From an uncultured Eubacteriales bacterium (GTDB taxonomy: Bacteria; Bacillota; Clostridia; Oscillospirales; Acutalibacteraceae), in assembly GCA_934636435.1 (NCBI GenBank), contig CAKUAQ010000020.1, positions 1 through 35,737 of the forward strand: a stretch of DNA of 35,737 nt, read 5' to 3'. The notes beneath the pieces were generated by a model, which was not told where the DNA came from, ran no database searches, and saw nothing but the letters and a program-made list of their open reading frames with translations. This document shows positions 16,728-23,549 of the stretch, piece after piece (position 1 is the stretch's first letter; each line of letters opens with the position of its first letter). A program made the position numbers and the translations under genes.

Positions 16728-19055
16728 ATGATGATGTGTACCCGATGCAAGAAACGTCCGGCTATGGTGTTCATCACCCGTCTGGACAACGGTGAACCGC
16801 ACAATGAGGGGTTGTGCCTGATCTGCGCCAAGGAGCTGGGGGTGCCCCAGGTAGGCGAGATGATGCAGAAATTCGGCATCTCCGACGAGGACGTGGAGCA
16901 GATGAATCAGCAGGTCAAGGAGCTGATGCAGGAGATGGAGGATACCGACGGCGGGGAGGAAAGCACCGACGAGGAGGAGAACGGCGAGGACTTCTCTCCG
17001 GGCGGCGCTCCGTCGTTTCCGTTTCTGCAAAACCTGTTTGGCGGCAAGCCGTCCGACCGTCCTGCGGCGGAGCAGCCGGAGAACGGTGCTGCAAAAAGCG
17101 ACGGCAAGCCGGACAAAACGAAGCGGGGCAAGCGGAAATTCCTGTCTCAGTATGCGAGCGATCTGACCGCCCGCGCCCGGGAAGGGGCGCTGGACCGCAC
17201 CATCGGCCGGGAACGGGAGACGGAGCGGGTGGTGCAGATTCTCTCCCGCCGCACCAAGAATAATCCCTGTCTGATCGGCGAGCCGGGCGTAGGTAAAACG
17301 GCGATCGCCGAGGGGCTGGCGATGCGCATTGCCGAGGGGCGGGTGCCGCCCCGGCTGCGGGACAAGGAGCTGCATCTGCTGGATATGACCGCGCTGGTGG
17401 CGGGCACCCAGTTCCGCGGACAATTTGAGAGCCGCATCCGAGGGCTGATCGAGGAAGTGAAAGCGGACGGCCACATCATCCTGTTCATCGACGAGGTGCA
17501 TACGCTGGTGGGCACCGGCGATGCTGAGGGAGGCAGTCTGTCTGCGGCCAATATTCTGAAGCCCGCCTTGTCCCGTGGCGAGATTCAGGTGATCGGCGCG
17601 ACCACCTTTGAGGAATATCGGAAATATATCGAAAAGGATGCAGCGCTGGAGCGCCGGTTTCAGCCGGTGACGGTGGAGGAGCCGTCCCAGCAGGCGGCGT
17701 TTGAAATTCTGCAAGGAGTGCGGGGCTACTATGAGCAGTATCACGGCGTGACCGTCAGCGACGGGTTGCTGCGCCGGGCGGTATCGCTGGCAGAGCGGTA
17801 TATCACTGACCGCTATTTGCCGGACAAGGCCATTGACCTGCTGGATGAAGCCTGCGCCGCCACGGCGCTGGCGAATAAGAGCGCCGCCGATTACGCCGAT
17901 CTCACCGCACGGGAGCAGCGGCTGACGGACGAAGAAGAGGCCGCTATGGGTGCGGACGAGGTAGACTATGAGGCACTGGCAAATCTGCGGGCGGAGCTGC
18001 TGCAGGTGCAGCAGCAGGCCGAGGCGATTCGTCCGGCTGCCACCCGGGCACCTGTGACCGAGGCGGCGCTGGCAAGGGTCATCGAGCTGTGGACGGGCAT
18101 CCCCGCCTCCAAGGTGCAGGAGAGCGAGCTGTCCCGGCTGGCGCAGCTGGAGGAGCATCTGCGGGCGAAGGTGATCGGCCAGGAGGAAGCGGTGCAGGCG
18201 GTGGCGGCGGCCATCCGCCGCAGCCGTGTGCAGCTCAGCCCCCGCCGCCGTCCGGCGTCGTTTATCTTTGTCGGTTCCACCGGCGTGGGGAAGACCGAGC
18301 TGGTGAAGGTGCTGGCAGCGGAGCTGTTTGACACGCCGGAGACCCTCATTCGGCTGGATATGTCGGAATTCATGGAGAAACACGCCGTATCCCGGCTCAT
18401 CGGTTCGCCCCCCGGCTATGTGGGCTATGACGAGGCGGGGCAGCTCACCGAAAAGGTGCGCCGCAAGCCCTATTCGGTGATCCTCTTTGACGAGATCGAA
18501 AAGGCACACCCGGATGTGCTGAATATCCTGCTGCAAATTCTGGATGAGGGGCGGGTCACCGACGCCCACGGCCGGACGGTGAATTTCGAGAATACGGTCA
18601 TTGTGATGACCTCCAACGCCGGCAGCAATCTGCGGGAGAACCTCATGGGCTTCGGTAAGACCGAAGGGCAGGCGCAGAAGGATCGGGCGATAAAGGCACT
18701 GAATGAGTTCCTGCGGCCGGAGTTTATCGGCCGAGTGGATGAGGTGGTGTTCTTCCAGCCCCTGAGCCGGGAGAGCTATGCGCAGATCGCTGCGCTGATG
18801 CTGGATGAGCTGGTGGAGCCGCTGCGGGAGCGGGGCATCGCCCTCACTTATACGGACGCCGCCTGTCAGGCGCTGGCCGATCAGGCAGTGGGCGGCAAAC
18901 GGGGCGCCCGGGAGCTGCGCAACGCCATTCGCCGTCAGGTGGAAAATCAACTGGCGGAGGAGATCGTTGCTCATTGCGGCAACCCGTTCACGGCGGTGAC
19001 GGTGGATGCCGCGGACGGCCGTGTGCAGCTCAGCTATTCGATGTGCACCCATTAA
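16728..19055 (+). CDS. Clp protease ATP-binding subunit with ClpE-type zinc finger
   Basis: Hsp100 unfoldase of 775 aa with two AAA+ modules. The usual Clp N-domain repeats are replaced by a zinc finger (Cys4, Cys7, Cys30, Cys33) as in ClpE and McsA, then an acidic low-complexity linker (about 70-130). D1: Walker A GEPGVGKT (184-191), Walker B with Asp255-Glu256. A short middle domain is at about 393-435. D2: Walker A GSTGVGKT (516-523) and LFDEIEKAHP (586-595). The tripeptide MGF (640-642) sits where ClpP-docking loops occur, so it probably feeds ClpP. Three consecutive ATGs (16728, 16731, 16734) follow GAGG; the first is used here. No CtsR operator was seen. It ends the long operon. Confidence 0.88.
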   Translation: MMMCTRCKKRPAMVFITRLDNGEPHNEGLCLICAKELGVPQVGEMMQKFGISDEDVEQMNQQVKELMQEMEDTDGGEESTDEEENGEDFSPGGAPSFPFLQNLFGGKPSDRPAAEQPENGAAKSDGKPDKTKRGKRKFLSQYASDLTARAREGALDRTIGRERETERVVQILSRRTKNNPCLIGEPGVGKTAIAEGLAMRIAEGRVPPRLRDKELHLLDMTALVAGTQFRGQFESRIRGLIEEVKADGHIILFIDEVHTLVGTGDAEGGSLSAANILKPALSRGEIQVIGATTFEEYRKYIEKDAALERRFQPVTVEEPSQQAAFEILQGVRGYYEQYHGVTVSDGLLRRAVSLAERYITDRYLPDKAIDLLDEACAATALANKSAADYADLTAREQRLTDEEEAAMGADEVDYEALANLRAELLQVQQQAEAIRPAATRAPVTEAALARVIELWTGIPASKVQESELSRLAQLEEHLRAKVIGQEEAVQAVAAAIRRSRVQLSPRRRPASFIFVGSTGVGKTELVKVLAAELFDTPETLIRLDMSEFMEKHAVSRLIGSPPGYVGYDEAGQLTEKVRRKPYSVILFDEIEKAHPDVLNILLQILDEGRVTDAHGRTVNFENTVIVMTSNAGSNLRENLMGFGKTEGQAQKDRAIKALNEFLRPEFIGRVDEVVFFQPLSRESYAQIAALMLDELVEPLRERGIALTYTDAACQALADQAVGGKRGARELRNAIRRQVENQLAEEIVAHCGNPFTAVTVDAADGRVQLSYSMCTH

Positions 19056-19064
19056 AACCGGAGA

Positions 19065-19112
19065 ACAAACAACCGCCCGTCCCGGCTTTTGCCGGGGCGG
19101 GCGGTTGTTTGT
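19065..19112. terminator. large bidirectional terminator between clp and degV
   Basis: A 22-bp stem with one G-T pair (19065-19086 with 19091-19112) and loop TTTT has A-rich and T-rich outer ends. It lies 9 bp after the clp stop and between convergent genes, so it can serve both strands. Confidence 0.9.
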
Positions 19113-19326
19113 CAGCGGTTCGGATTTCTTTCATATGAGCGCCTGAGGGGTCGTCATATCGACTGATTTTTGCGCACGCTTGGGATAATGCCGGAACGCT
19201 TCGGCCGATTACCCGGCCAATTGCGCGAATCTCCTCGCCGGCACGGGAAAATCCGTCGCCGGAGCCGCGAAACCGTGGCAAAATGCCGGCCGGTGCGACC
19301 GTGGGGTGTATTTCATGCGTTGTCGC

Positions 19327-20214
19327 TTAATCTTTGCGCTCGTCCCCCCAGAAATAGAGCGCCACTGTGCCGGGGCCGCTGTGGCAGCCGATGGTGGGGC
19401 CGATATTGAAGATCGGCACGGTTGTCACACGGGGGAACCGCTCCCGTACCATGGCGGCCACCTTCTCGGCGTCGGCCAGACAGTCGGAATGGCTGATATA
19501 GACCGACTGATCGTAGTTTGTCCCGCCCTGGGCGTGCAGCTCCATCTGCTTGACGATCTCCCGCATGGCGTTCTGTTTGCCCCGCACCTTGAATCGGGGG
19601 ATCAGCCGTCCCTCCACGTCCATGTTCAGCACCGGACAGATCTTCAGCACTGTGCCGAACCATCCGGCAGCCTTTGTGACCCGGCCGCCCTTCACATAGA
19701 AGGTCAGATCGGAGGAATAGAACCAGTGGTGCATCTCGCGCCGATGGGTCTCGGCCCATGCGCACAGCTCGTCCAGGGATTGGCCGGCATCCCGCATATC
19801 CGCCAGCGTCATGACCAGAAGTCCGGAACCGGAGGATGCGCCCAGGGAATCCACCACAAGCACCCGCCGGTCGGGGTACTGCTCCTTGAGGATGCCGGCG
19901 GCGATGCGGGCAGAATTATAGGAGCCGGAAATGCCGCTGGACAGGGTTAGATGCAGCACATCCTTCCCCTCCTGCAAAAACGGCGTAAAGTGGCGGCAAT
20001 AATCCTCTACGTTGATCTGCGCGGTGCGTGCCTCGGCGCCGTCCACCATGGCCTTGTAAAATGCATCCATCGACACGGTTTGTCCCATATCGTCCTCGTA
20101 TTCCCGGTGGTCCAGGGAATAATGGAAGTGGGCGTAGCGGACCTGCCGTTTCTCCATCAGCTCCGGGGTCAGATCCACCGTGGAGCAGCAGCTCAGGATA
20201 AAATTCTCGTTCAT
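19327..20214 (-). CDS. DegV family fatty-acid-binding protein
   Basis: Cytosolic two-domain protein of 295 aa. DegV/FakB proteins hold a fatty acid and present it to the kinase FakA for entry into phospholipid synthesis. Family motifs are visible: the N-terminal STVDLTPE (residues 11-18), LSSGISGSYNSA (91-102), VLVVDSLGASSGSGLLV (about 117-133), and near the C-terminus GPTIGCHSGPGTVALYFWG. The Ser93-Gly-Ile-Ser stretch and His-Ser-Gly-Pro loop line the ligand site in known members. No FakA-type kinase is nearby, so fatty-acid handling is inferred from the family. A GAAAGG site precedes the ATG. Confidence 0.9.
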   Translation of the reverse strand: MNENFILSCCSTVDLTPELMEKRQVRYAHFHYSLDHREYEDDMGQTVSMDAFYKAMVDGAEARTAQINVEDYCRHFTPFLQEGKDVLHLTLSSGISGSYNSARIAAGILKEQYPDRRVLVVDSLGASSGSGLLVMTLADMRDAGQSLDELCAWAETHRREMHHWFYSSDLTFYVKGGRVTKAAGWFGTVLKICPVLNMDVEGRLIPRFKVRGKQNAMREIVKQMELHAQGGTNYDQSVYISHSDCLADAEKVAAMVRERFPRVTTVPIFNIGPTIGCHSGPGTVALYFWGDERKD

Positions 20215-20343
20215 CGTATTCTTCCAGCCTTTCTTAAGAGAATATAGGGTGAGGATATAGGGTCATAGGCCGATCACCGTACCGAATGCGGAAACGGCTC
20301 TCGGCGGATATGCGTATTTTGCGGTTTTTCTCCGGGCATCGCT

Positions 20344-21015
20344 TCAGGCGGACTGCATATAGCTGGTGATGTGCCCGGCGATCAGATCGTGTCCGGCGGG
20401 GGTGGGGTGGATGCCATCATCGCATAGTAGCGAGCCGAACTGGTGGCTGAGCAGAAAATCCCGGCGCACGTCAATGAGCGGGCAGGACAGGGATTTCGCC
20501 AGCCCTTCCACCAGCCGATTATAATGCTCCTGCCAGCGGGACAGCATACTGATGTCCCCCAGCCAGCGCAAAATATTGTCCCTGTTCAGATTGCGGCTGA
20601 TCCAAGCGAAGTATTTCTGCGCGTCGATGGGGATGAGGGACAGCATCGCCACCTTGGCGCCCTGTCGGCGCGCCAACTCCACGGCATTGCGATAGCTGTC
20701 CAGAAATTCCTCCTCCGGGGTATGGGGGAGGAAGGAGCCGGCCGGATCGGCGGCGATGGCCGACCAGTCGAAGTCACAGTCGTTGCCGCCGTATTCCAGG
20801 ATGACCAGCGTATCCTCCGGGCAGGCTTCCCGCCGCTCCAGTGTGCGGATGCCTTTTCGGATGGTAGCGCCCATGCGGGAGTGGTTGCATACGGTGATGC
20901 CCTGTTCGTTCAGTGTGTCCAGACGGGGGCTGTGGCACAGACGGTAGCGTCCCACGTCGCTCTGGTACACGACCCCTTTGAGGATGGAATCCCCGTACAG
21001 CTCCAACCGTTTCAT
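20344..21015 (-). CDS. SGNH/GDSL-family hydrolase
   Basis: Small serine esterase or lipase-like hydrolase of 223 aa with no signal peptide. The catalytic nucleophile is Ser10 in ELYGDSIL (block I), block III is GGND with Asn78, and block V is DGIHPT with Asp200 and His203. The substrate is unknown; related clostridial proteins are annotated as acyl-hydrolases. The ATG at 21015 follows AAGGGTG. A short upstream open frame (21012-21095) ends in an ATGA overlapping this start. A good promoter is located about 100 bp upstream. Confidence 0.88.
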   Translation of the reverse strand: MKRLELYGDSILKGVVYQSDVGRYRLCHSPRLDTLNEQGITVCNHSRMGATIRKGIRTLERREACPEDTLVILEYGGNDCDFDWSAIAADPAGSFLPHTPEEEFLDSYRNAVELARRQGAKVAMLSLIPIDAQKYFAWISRNLNRDNILRWLGDISMLSRWQEHYNRLVEGLAKSLSCPLIDVRRDFLLSHQFGSLLCDDGIHPTPAGHDLIAGHITSYMQSA

Positions 21016-21116
21016 GCTGTTTCACCCTTTCCTATGCGTTGCGGACCAGCGGTGCATACACCGGTTCTTTTCCGAAGAAACTCCCACCGTTTCATTGCGC
21101 CGTCGCTGATAGGTTT

Positions 21117-21146
21117 AGTATACGCCGGATCGGCGGGAATTGTCAC
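21117..21146 (-). promoter_or_regulatory. promoter of the SGNH hydrolase gene
   Basis: On the minus strand GTGACA (21146-21141) and TATACT (21122-21117) are 18 bp apart. The predicted leader is about 95 nt and includes a 27-codon open frame. Confidence 0.6.
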
Positions 21147-21184
21147 CCTACCTCTGTTCGGGAGACCTCTCCGCTGAAAAATAA

Positions 21185-21217
21185 GCCGGTAGAGCCGCAA
21201 AAATCGACTCTACCGGC
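21185..21217. repeat. inverted repeat GCCGGTAGAG / CTCTACCGGC between divergent genes
   Basis: Perfect 10-bp arms (21185-21194 and 21208-21217) flank a 13-nt spacer. A third copy of the arm, GCTCTACCGGT, occurs at 21285-21295, some 15 bp before the -35 of the XRE gene. The repeated arm and its position suggest operator half-sites, perhaps for the adjacent regulator. Part of it could also be a weak hairpin. Confidence 0.55.
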
Positions 21218-21309
21218 GGTGGAGTTGGCCGATGTGTGGAAATAGCGGAGAAAAGCGGAAGGATTGCACGGACCTAAAAAAACCGCTCTACCGGTGCGAG
21301 AGTGTGCAC

Positions 21310-21338
21310 TTGCATTTTTGCGGAGACTGTGGTATACT
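21310..21338 (+). promoter_or_regulatory. promoter of the XRE regulator gene
   Basis: TTGCAT (21310-21315) and TATACT (21333-21338) are separated by 17 bp, with a TGG extended -10. The start of transcription is expected near 21345, 38 nt before the ATG. Confidence 0.75.
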
Positions 21339-21382
21339 GATGGCAGGATTATACGGATACTCGGTAACAAGGAGCTGACCCT

Positions 21383-22030
21383 ATGCAGGCATTGAAGGAT
21401 ATCATCGCCGCCAATATCGTATTGCTGCGGCGGGAAGCGAATATGACCCAGCTGGAGCTGGCGGAAAAACTGAATTATTCGGACAAGGCCGTGTCCAAGT
21501 GGGAGCGGGGCGAGTCCATCCCGGATATCACGGTGCTCAAACAGATCGCCGACCTGTTTCAGGTATCGTTGGATTTTCTGGTGCAGGCGGAGCATCCGGT
21601 CAAGCATGAGGCAAAGCAGACCCTGCGCCAGCGTATCCGCAACCATGGATTTATCACCGGCATCTGTGTGTTGCTGGTGTGGCTGATCGCCACGCTGGTG
21701 TTTGTGGTGCTGGATATTTCGATTAAGAATATTACCGCTCATTGGCTGTGCTTTGTTTATGCGGTGCCGGTGTCGATGATCGTCTGGCTGGTGTTTAATT
21801 CCATCTGGTTTAAGCCCCATCGGAATTTTCTGATCGTCTCCTTCTTGGTGTGGTCGATCCTGATCGCGCTGTATTTGACGTTTCTGTTGTGCTCCATGAA
21901 CCCGTGGCAGCTGTTTTTCTTGGGGATCCCGGGACAATTTATCATTTTGATGTGGTCTCGGGTGCGCCGTCCCGCGAAGAATTCGGCGGCGCCGTCCGCA
22001 TCGGAGGGCACACCCGAAGAAAAAGCCTGA
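21383..22030 (+). CDS. membrane-bound XRE-family transcriptional regulator
   Basis: Regulator of 215 aa. An N-terminal Cro/C1-type helix-turn-helix (about residues 8-62, with MTQLELAEKLNYSDKAVSKWERG) is followed by four hydrophobic segments (about 91-112, 120-142, 149-170 and 174-191) and a short polar tail. This layout, an XRE head on a small membrane domain, is common in clostridia and suggests a regulator that senses something at the membrane; the signal is unknown. AAGGAG lies 8-9 nt before the ATG. It is divergent from the SGNH hydrolase, with CTCTACCGG repeats between them that could be its operators. Confidence 0.88.
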   Translation: MQALKDIIAANIVLLRREANMTQLELAEKLNYSDKAVSKWERGESIPDITVLKQIADLFQVSLDFLVQAEHPVKHEAKQTLRQRIRNHGFITGICVLLVWLIATLVFVVLDISIKNITAHWLCFVYAVPVSMIVWLVFNSIWFKPHRNFLIVSFLVWSILIALYLTFLLCSMNPWQLFFLGIPGQFIILMWSRVRRPAKNSAAPSASEGTPEEKA

Positions 22031-22069
22031 TCGGCGGAGGTGTCGCGCATCGTTCGGTCATTCGTTGGT

Positions 22070-22107
22070 ATAAAGATAGAGCCATAGGATAAAGACAGAG
22101 CCATCGG
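22070..22107 (+). repeat. tandem 19-bp imperfect repeat
   Basis: Two head-to-tail copies (22070-22088 and 22089-22107) differ at two positions and share AAAGAYAGAGCCAT. The second copy merges into the left arm of the following hairpin. Confidence 0.8.
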
Positions 22108-22127
22108 CAGTATCTGCCGATGGCTCT
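22097..22127. other. 13-bp stem hairpin after the XRE gene
   Basis: AGAGCCATCGGCA (22097-22109) pairs perfectly with 22115-22127 around a 5-nt loop. No T-tract follows on either strand. It may stabilise the 3' end of the XRE mRNA or act with the next hairpin. Confidence 0.6.
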
Positions 22128-22148
22128 CAGCCTGTCAAATAACTACCC

Positions 22149-22191
22149 AAACGCCCTCGTTTCCGGTATAATAAAGGAAACGGGGGCGTTT
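22149..22191 (+). terminator. long hairpin, probable terminator of the XRE transcript
   Basis: Arms of 16 bp with one T-G pair (22149-22164 and 22176-22191) enclose an 11-nt loop that contains TATAAT. On the plus strand the stem runs into TTTTC, consistent with an intrinsic terminator. The TATAAT in the loop may be coincidence, since no -35 is seen at the right distance. Confidence 0.55.
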
Positions 22192-22193
22192 TC

Positions 22194-22358
22194 ATGGAAG
22201 ACTGGAGAAAAGACGCACGGCGAGAGCCGATCCTTGTAGATGCGGAGAAACCCGCCATGCGCGTTATACACACCATGGGGGGCTTGGCCGCCGTCACGCG
22301 ATGGGGCAGGCTTAAATTTGCGGCCATGAGCCTGAAAAAGCAAAAAATTCGGAGCTGA
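22194..22358 (+). CDS. possible small open reading frame, 54 aa, unknown
   Basis: An ATG 2 nt after the long hairpin opens a 54-codon frame with a basic C-terminus (LKFAAMSLKKQKIRS). The only ribosome-site candidate is the GGGGG inside the hairpin arm, which would be masked when folded. No family is recognised and codon use gives no strong support. Other frames through the same DNA, including longer ones on the minus strand, are equally unconvincing. It may be non-coding. Confidence 0.2.
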   Translation: MEDWRKDARREPILVDAEKPAMRVIHTMGGLAAVTRWGRLKFAAMSLKKQKIRS

Positions 22359-22409
22359 AAAAACTCCGTTTCCCGGTTTATATTCGTTGATGATTCCCCA
22401 AGTTGCAAG

Positions 22410-22445
22410 AGACCCCCGGCTTTCGTTGCTTGAAAGCGGGGGTCT
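22410..22445 (+). other. hairpin with short T run
   Basis: A 14-bp stem with one bulged G (22410-22424 with 22432-22445) is followed by CTTTGAC on the plus strand. It could be a weak terminator or part of a longer structured RNA. Confidence 0.5.
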
Positions 22446-22596
22446 TTGACAGGCTGGAGCGGCAGGCAGAAACTTCTGCCCGGCGCCCTGGAAGTCATGC
22501 TGCGGCAATATCGCGGCAATGCCACAACGATGTCGCAGCGTTACTGCTATTGCGATGTAAAGCCGGTGCACTGCCGTCACTCGGCGGGTAAGGCAA

Positions 22597-22800
22597 AAGC
22601 CGCAGGCGATATCGCCTGCGGCTTAATCCGTTACCGTGGTCCCGCCATGTCGTAATGCCGTCGGTATAACCTGCTACTAAATACAGCAGGTGGGTAACGC
22701 CCGTCTCTTTCCGGCTCCCTTCTTCCCGCCCGGGGCGGGGAGGTCTGCACTCCGGAGACGGAGCAGGATTCCCGAATTACAAATGTAGTAGGGTTAAAAG
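22597..22800 (-). ncRNA. candidate structured non-coding RNA with its own terminator
   Basis: No protein gene fits here, but nested complementary segments do. 22755-22761 pairs with 22701-22707 (7 bp) and encloses a GC-rich inner hairpin (22725-22730 with 22734-22739). 22693-22699 pairs with 22629-22635 (7 bp) and encloses a hairpin 22685-22691 with 22669-22675. The 5' segment CTACTA (22791-22786) can pair with TAGTAG (22679-22674), a possible pseudoknot or alternative fold. A perfect 12-bp stem palindrome (22597-22624) followed on the minus strand by GGCTTTTGCC looks like its terminator. It starts about 30-40 nt after the DUF1292 stop on the same strand, with no clear promoter. Size and complexity recall clostridial RNAs such as raiA or 6S, but no family is confirmed. 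Confidence 0.5.
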
Positions 22801-22831
22801 ACAGCAGTCCACGTGCACAGCAGGAGGCGGA

Positions 22832-23152
22832 TCAACTCAAAGAGGGGTCGGCACCGTCGTCGGACTGAATTTCGTAATAGTCCGCCAGCCGCTCCTCGAA
22901 AATGCCGGCGATCTCATCAAAGGTTTCGTCGTCCTCAATGGGGGTCAGCAGATCCTCGCCGTTCTCCTCCACAACCTGTAAGATGACCAGCTCGCCGTCG
23001 TCCTCGATGGCCTCCTCGGCATGGGAATACACAGGCAGCAGCGCCACATACCGTCCGTCGTCGGTCTCGATGGCATCCAGAATCTCAAACTGGTGCTCGT
23101 TGCCCTCGTCGTCCAGCACGCTTACCAGATCGTTCCCGTATTCTTCGCTCAT
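22832..23152 (-). CDS. DUF1292 family protein
   Basis: Small, very acidic cytosolic protein of 106 aa, typical of DUF1292 (YrzB-like). Visible family traits are VSVLDDEGNEHQFEILDAIETDDGRYVALLPV at residues 10-41 in pieces and LVILQVVEENGEDLLTPIEDDETFDEIAGIFEERL further on. The function is unknown; in many Firmicutes it lies beside yrrK/ruvX, which is not the case here. The ATG at 23152 is 11 nt after AAAGGAG. It has a strong promoter upstream. The candidate non-coding RNA lies directly downstream and may share its transcript. Confidence 0.9.
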   Translation of the reverse strand: MSEEYGNDLVSVLDDEGNEHQFEILDAIETDDGRYVALLPVYSHAEEAIEDDGELVILQVVEENGEDLLTPIEDDETFDEIAGIFEERLADYYEIQSDDGADPSLS

Positions 23153-23192
23153 AGCTCTTACCGCTCCTTTGCGTTTGAGTTTCTCTGTCACT

Positions 23193-23221
23193 ATGATACC
23201 CCATATTCCCGCCTCCGTCAA
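23193..23221 (-). promoter_or_regulatory. promoter of the DUF1292 gene
   Basis: On the minus strand TTGACG (23221-23216) and TATCAT (23198-23193) are 17 bp apart, about 40 bp before the ATG. Confidence 0.75.
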
Positions 23222-23315
23222 GGGTGTTTTCGCAGAAATTCTTTCCTTTGCCGGGAGTTTCTGTGTCGGATCGACGGATTTTGGCATACACTGAGGGTTG
23301 AGGGGAGGGGATCCG

Positions 23316-23537
23316 ATGGCGAACTATCATATTCACGTAGGCTCCATTACCAATGCCATGCGGGGCAAGCGCCTGCTAGAGCAGCAGGGCATCCGCGCCT
23401 ATGTGCATCGCTCCTCCGGCCCGGTTGCCGGAGACGGCTGCGGGTACAGTCTGCTGGTGACGGAACGGGTAGGACAGGCCGAACGCATCTTGCGGGGCAG
23501 CGGTGTGCGGGTGGTACGTGTCAGTGAAGCGCTGTGA
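23316..23537 (+). CDS. DUF3343 protein (putative Se/S carrier-like)
   Basis: Small protein of 73 aa. The family (PF11823, described as Se/S carrier-like) has a ferredoxin-like fold with a conserved Cys-Gly: here Cys42 in GDGCGYSLLVTE. The N-terminus, HVGSITNAMRGKRLLEQQGI, matches the family pattern. The ATG at 23316 follows GGGGAGGGG by 5-6 nt. It is 12 bp upstream of a class V aminotransferase of the cysteine desulfurase type. The pairing suggests it accepts sulfur or selenium from that enzyme; this is inference. Confidence 0.82.
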   Translation: MANYHIHVGSITNAMRGKRLLEQQGIRAYVHRSSGPVAGDGCGYSLLVTERVGQAERILRGSGVRVVRVSEAL

Positions 23538-23549
23538 GGAGGATGCATC

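Noticed and set aside
22167..22172. TATAAT as a promoter for the 54-codon frame at 22194
   Set aside because: It lies in the loop of a 16-bp hairpin and has no acceptable -35 16-18 bp upstream; the hairpin reads better as a terminator.
22624..22660. T-box-like GGCGGGACCACGG before a terminator stem on the minus strand
   Set aside because: The U of the essential UGGN bulge is C here, no stem I or specifier loop could be found, and no aminoacyl-tRNA synthetase or amino acid gene lies downstream.
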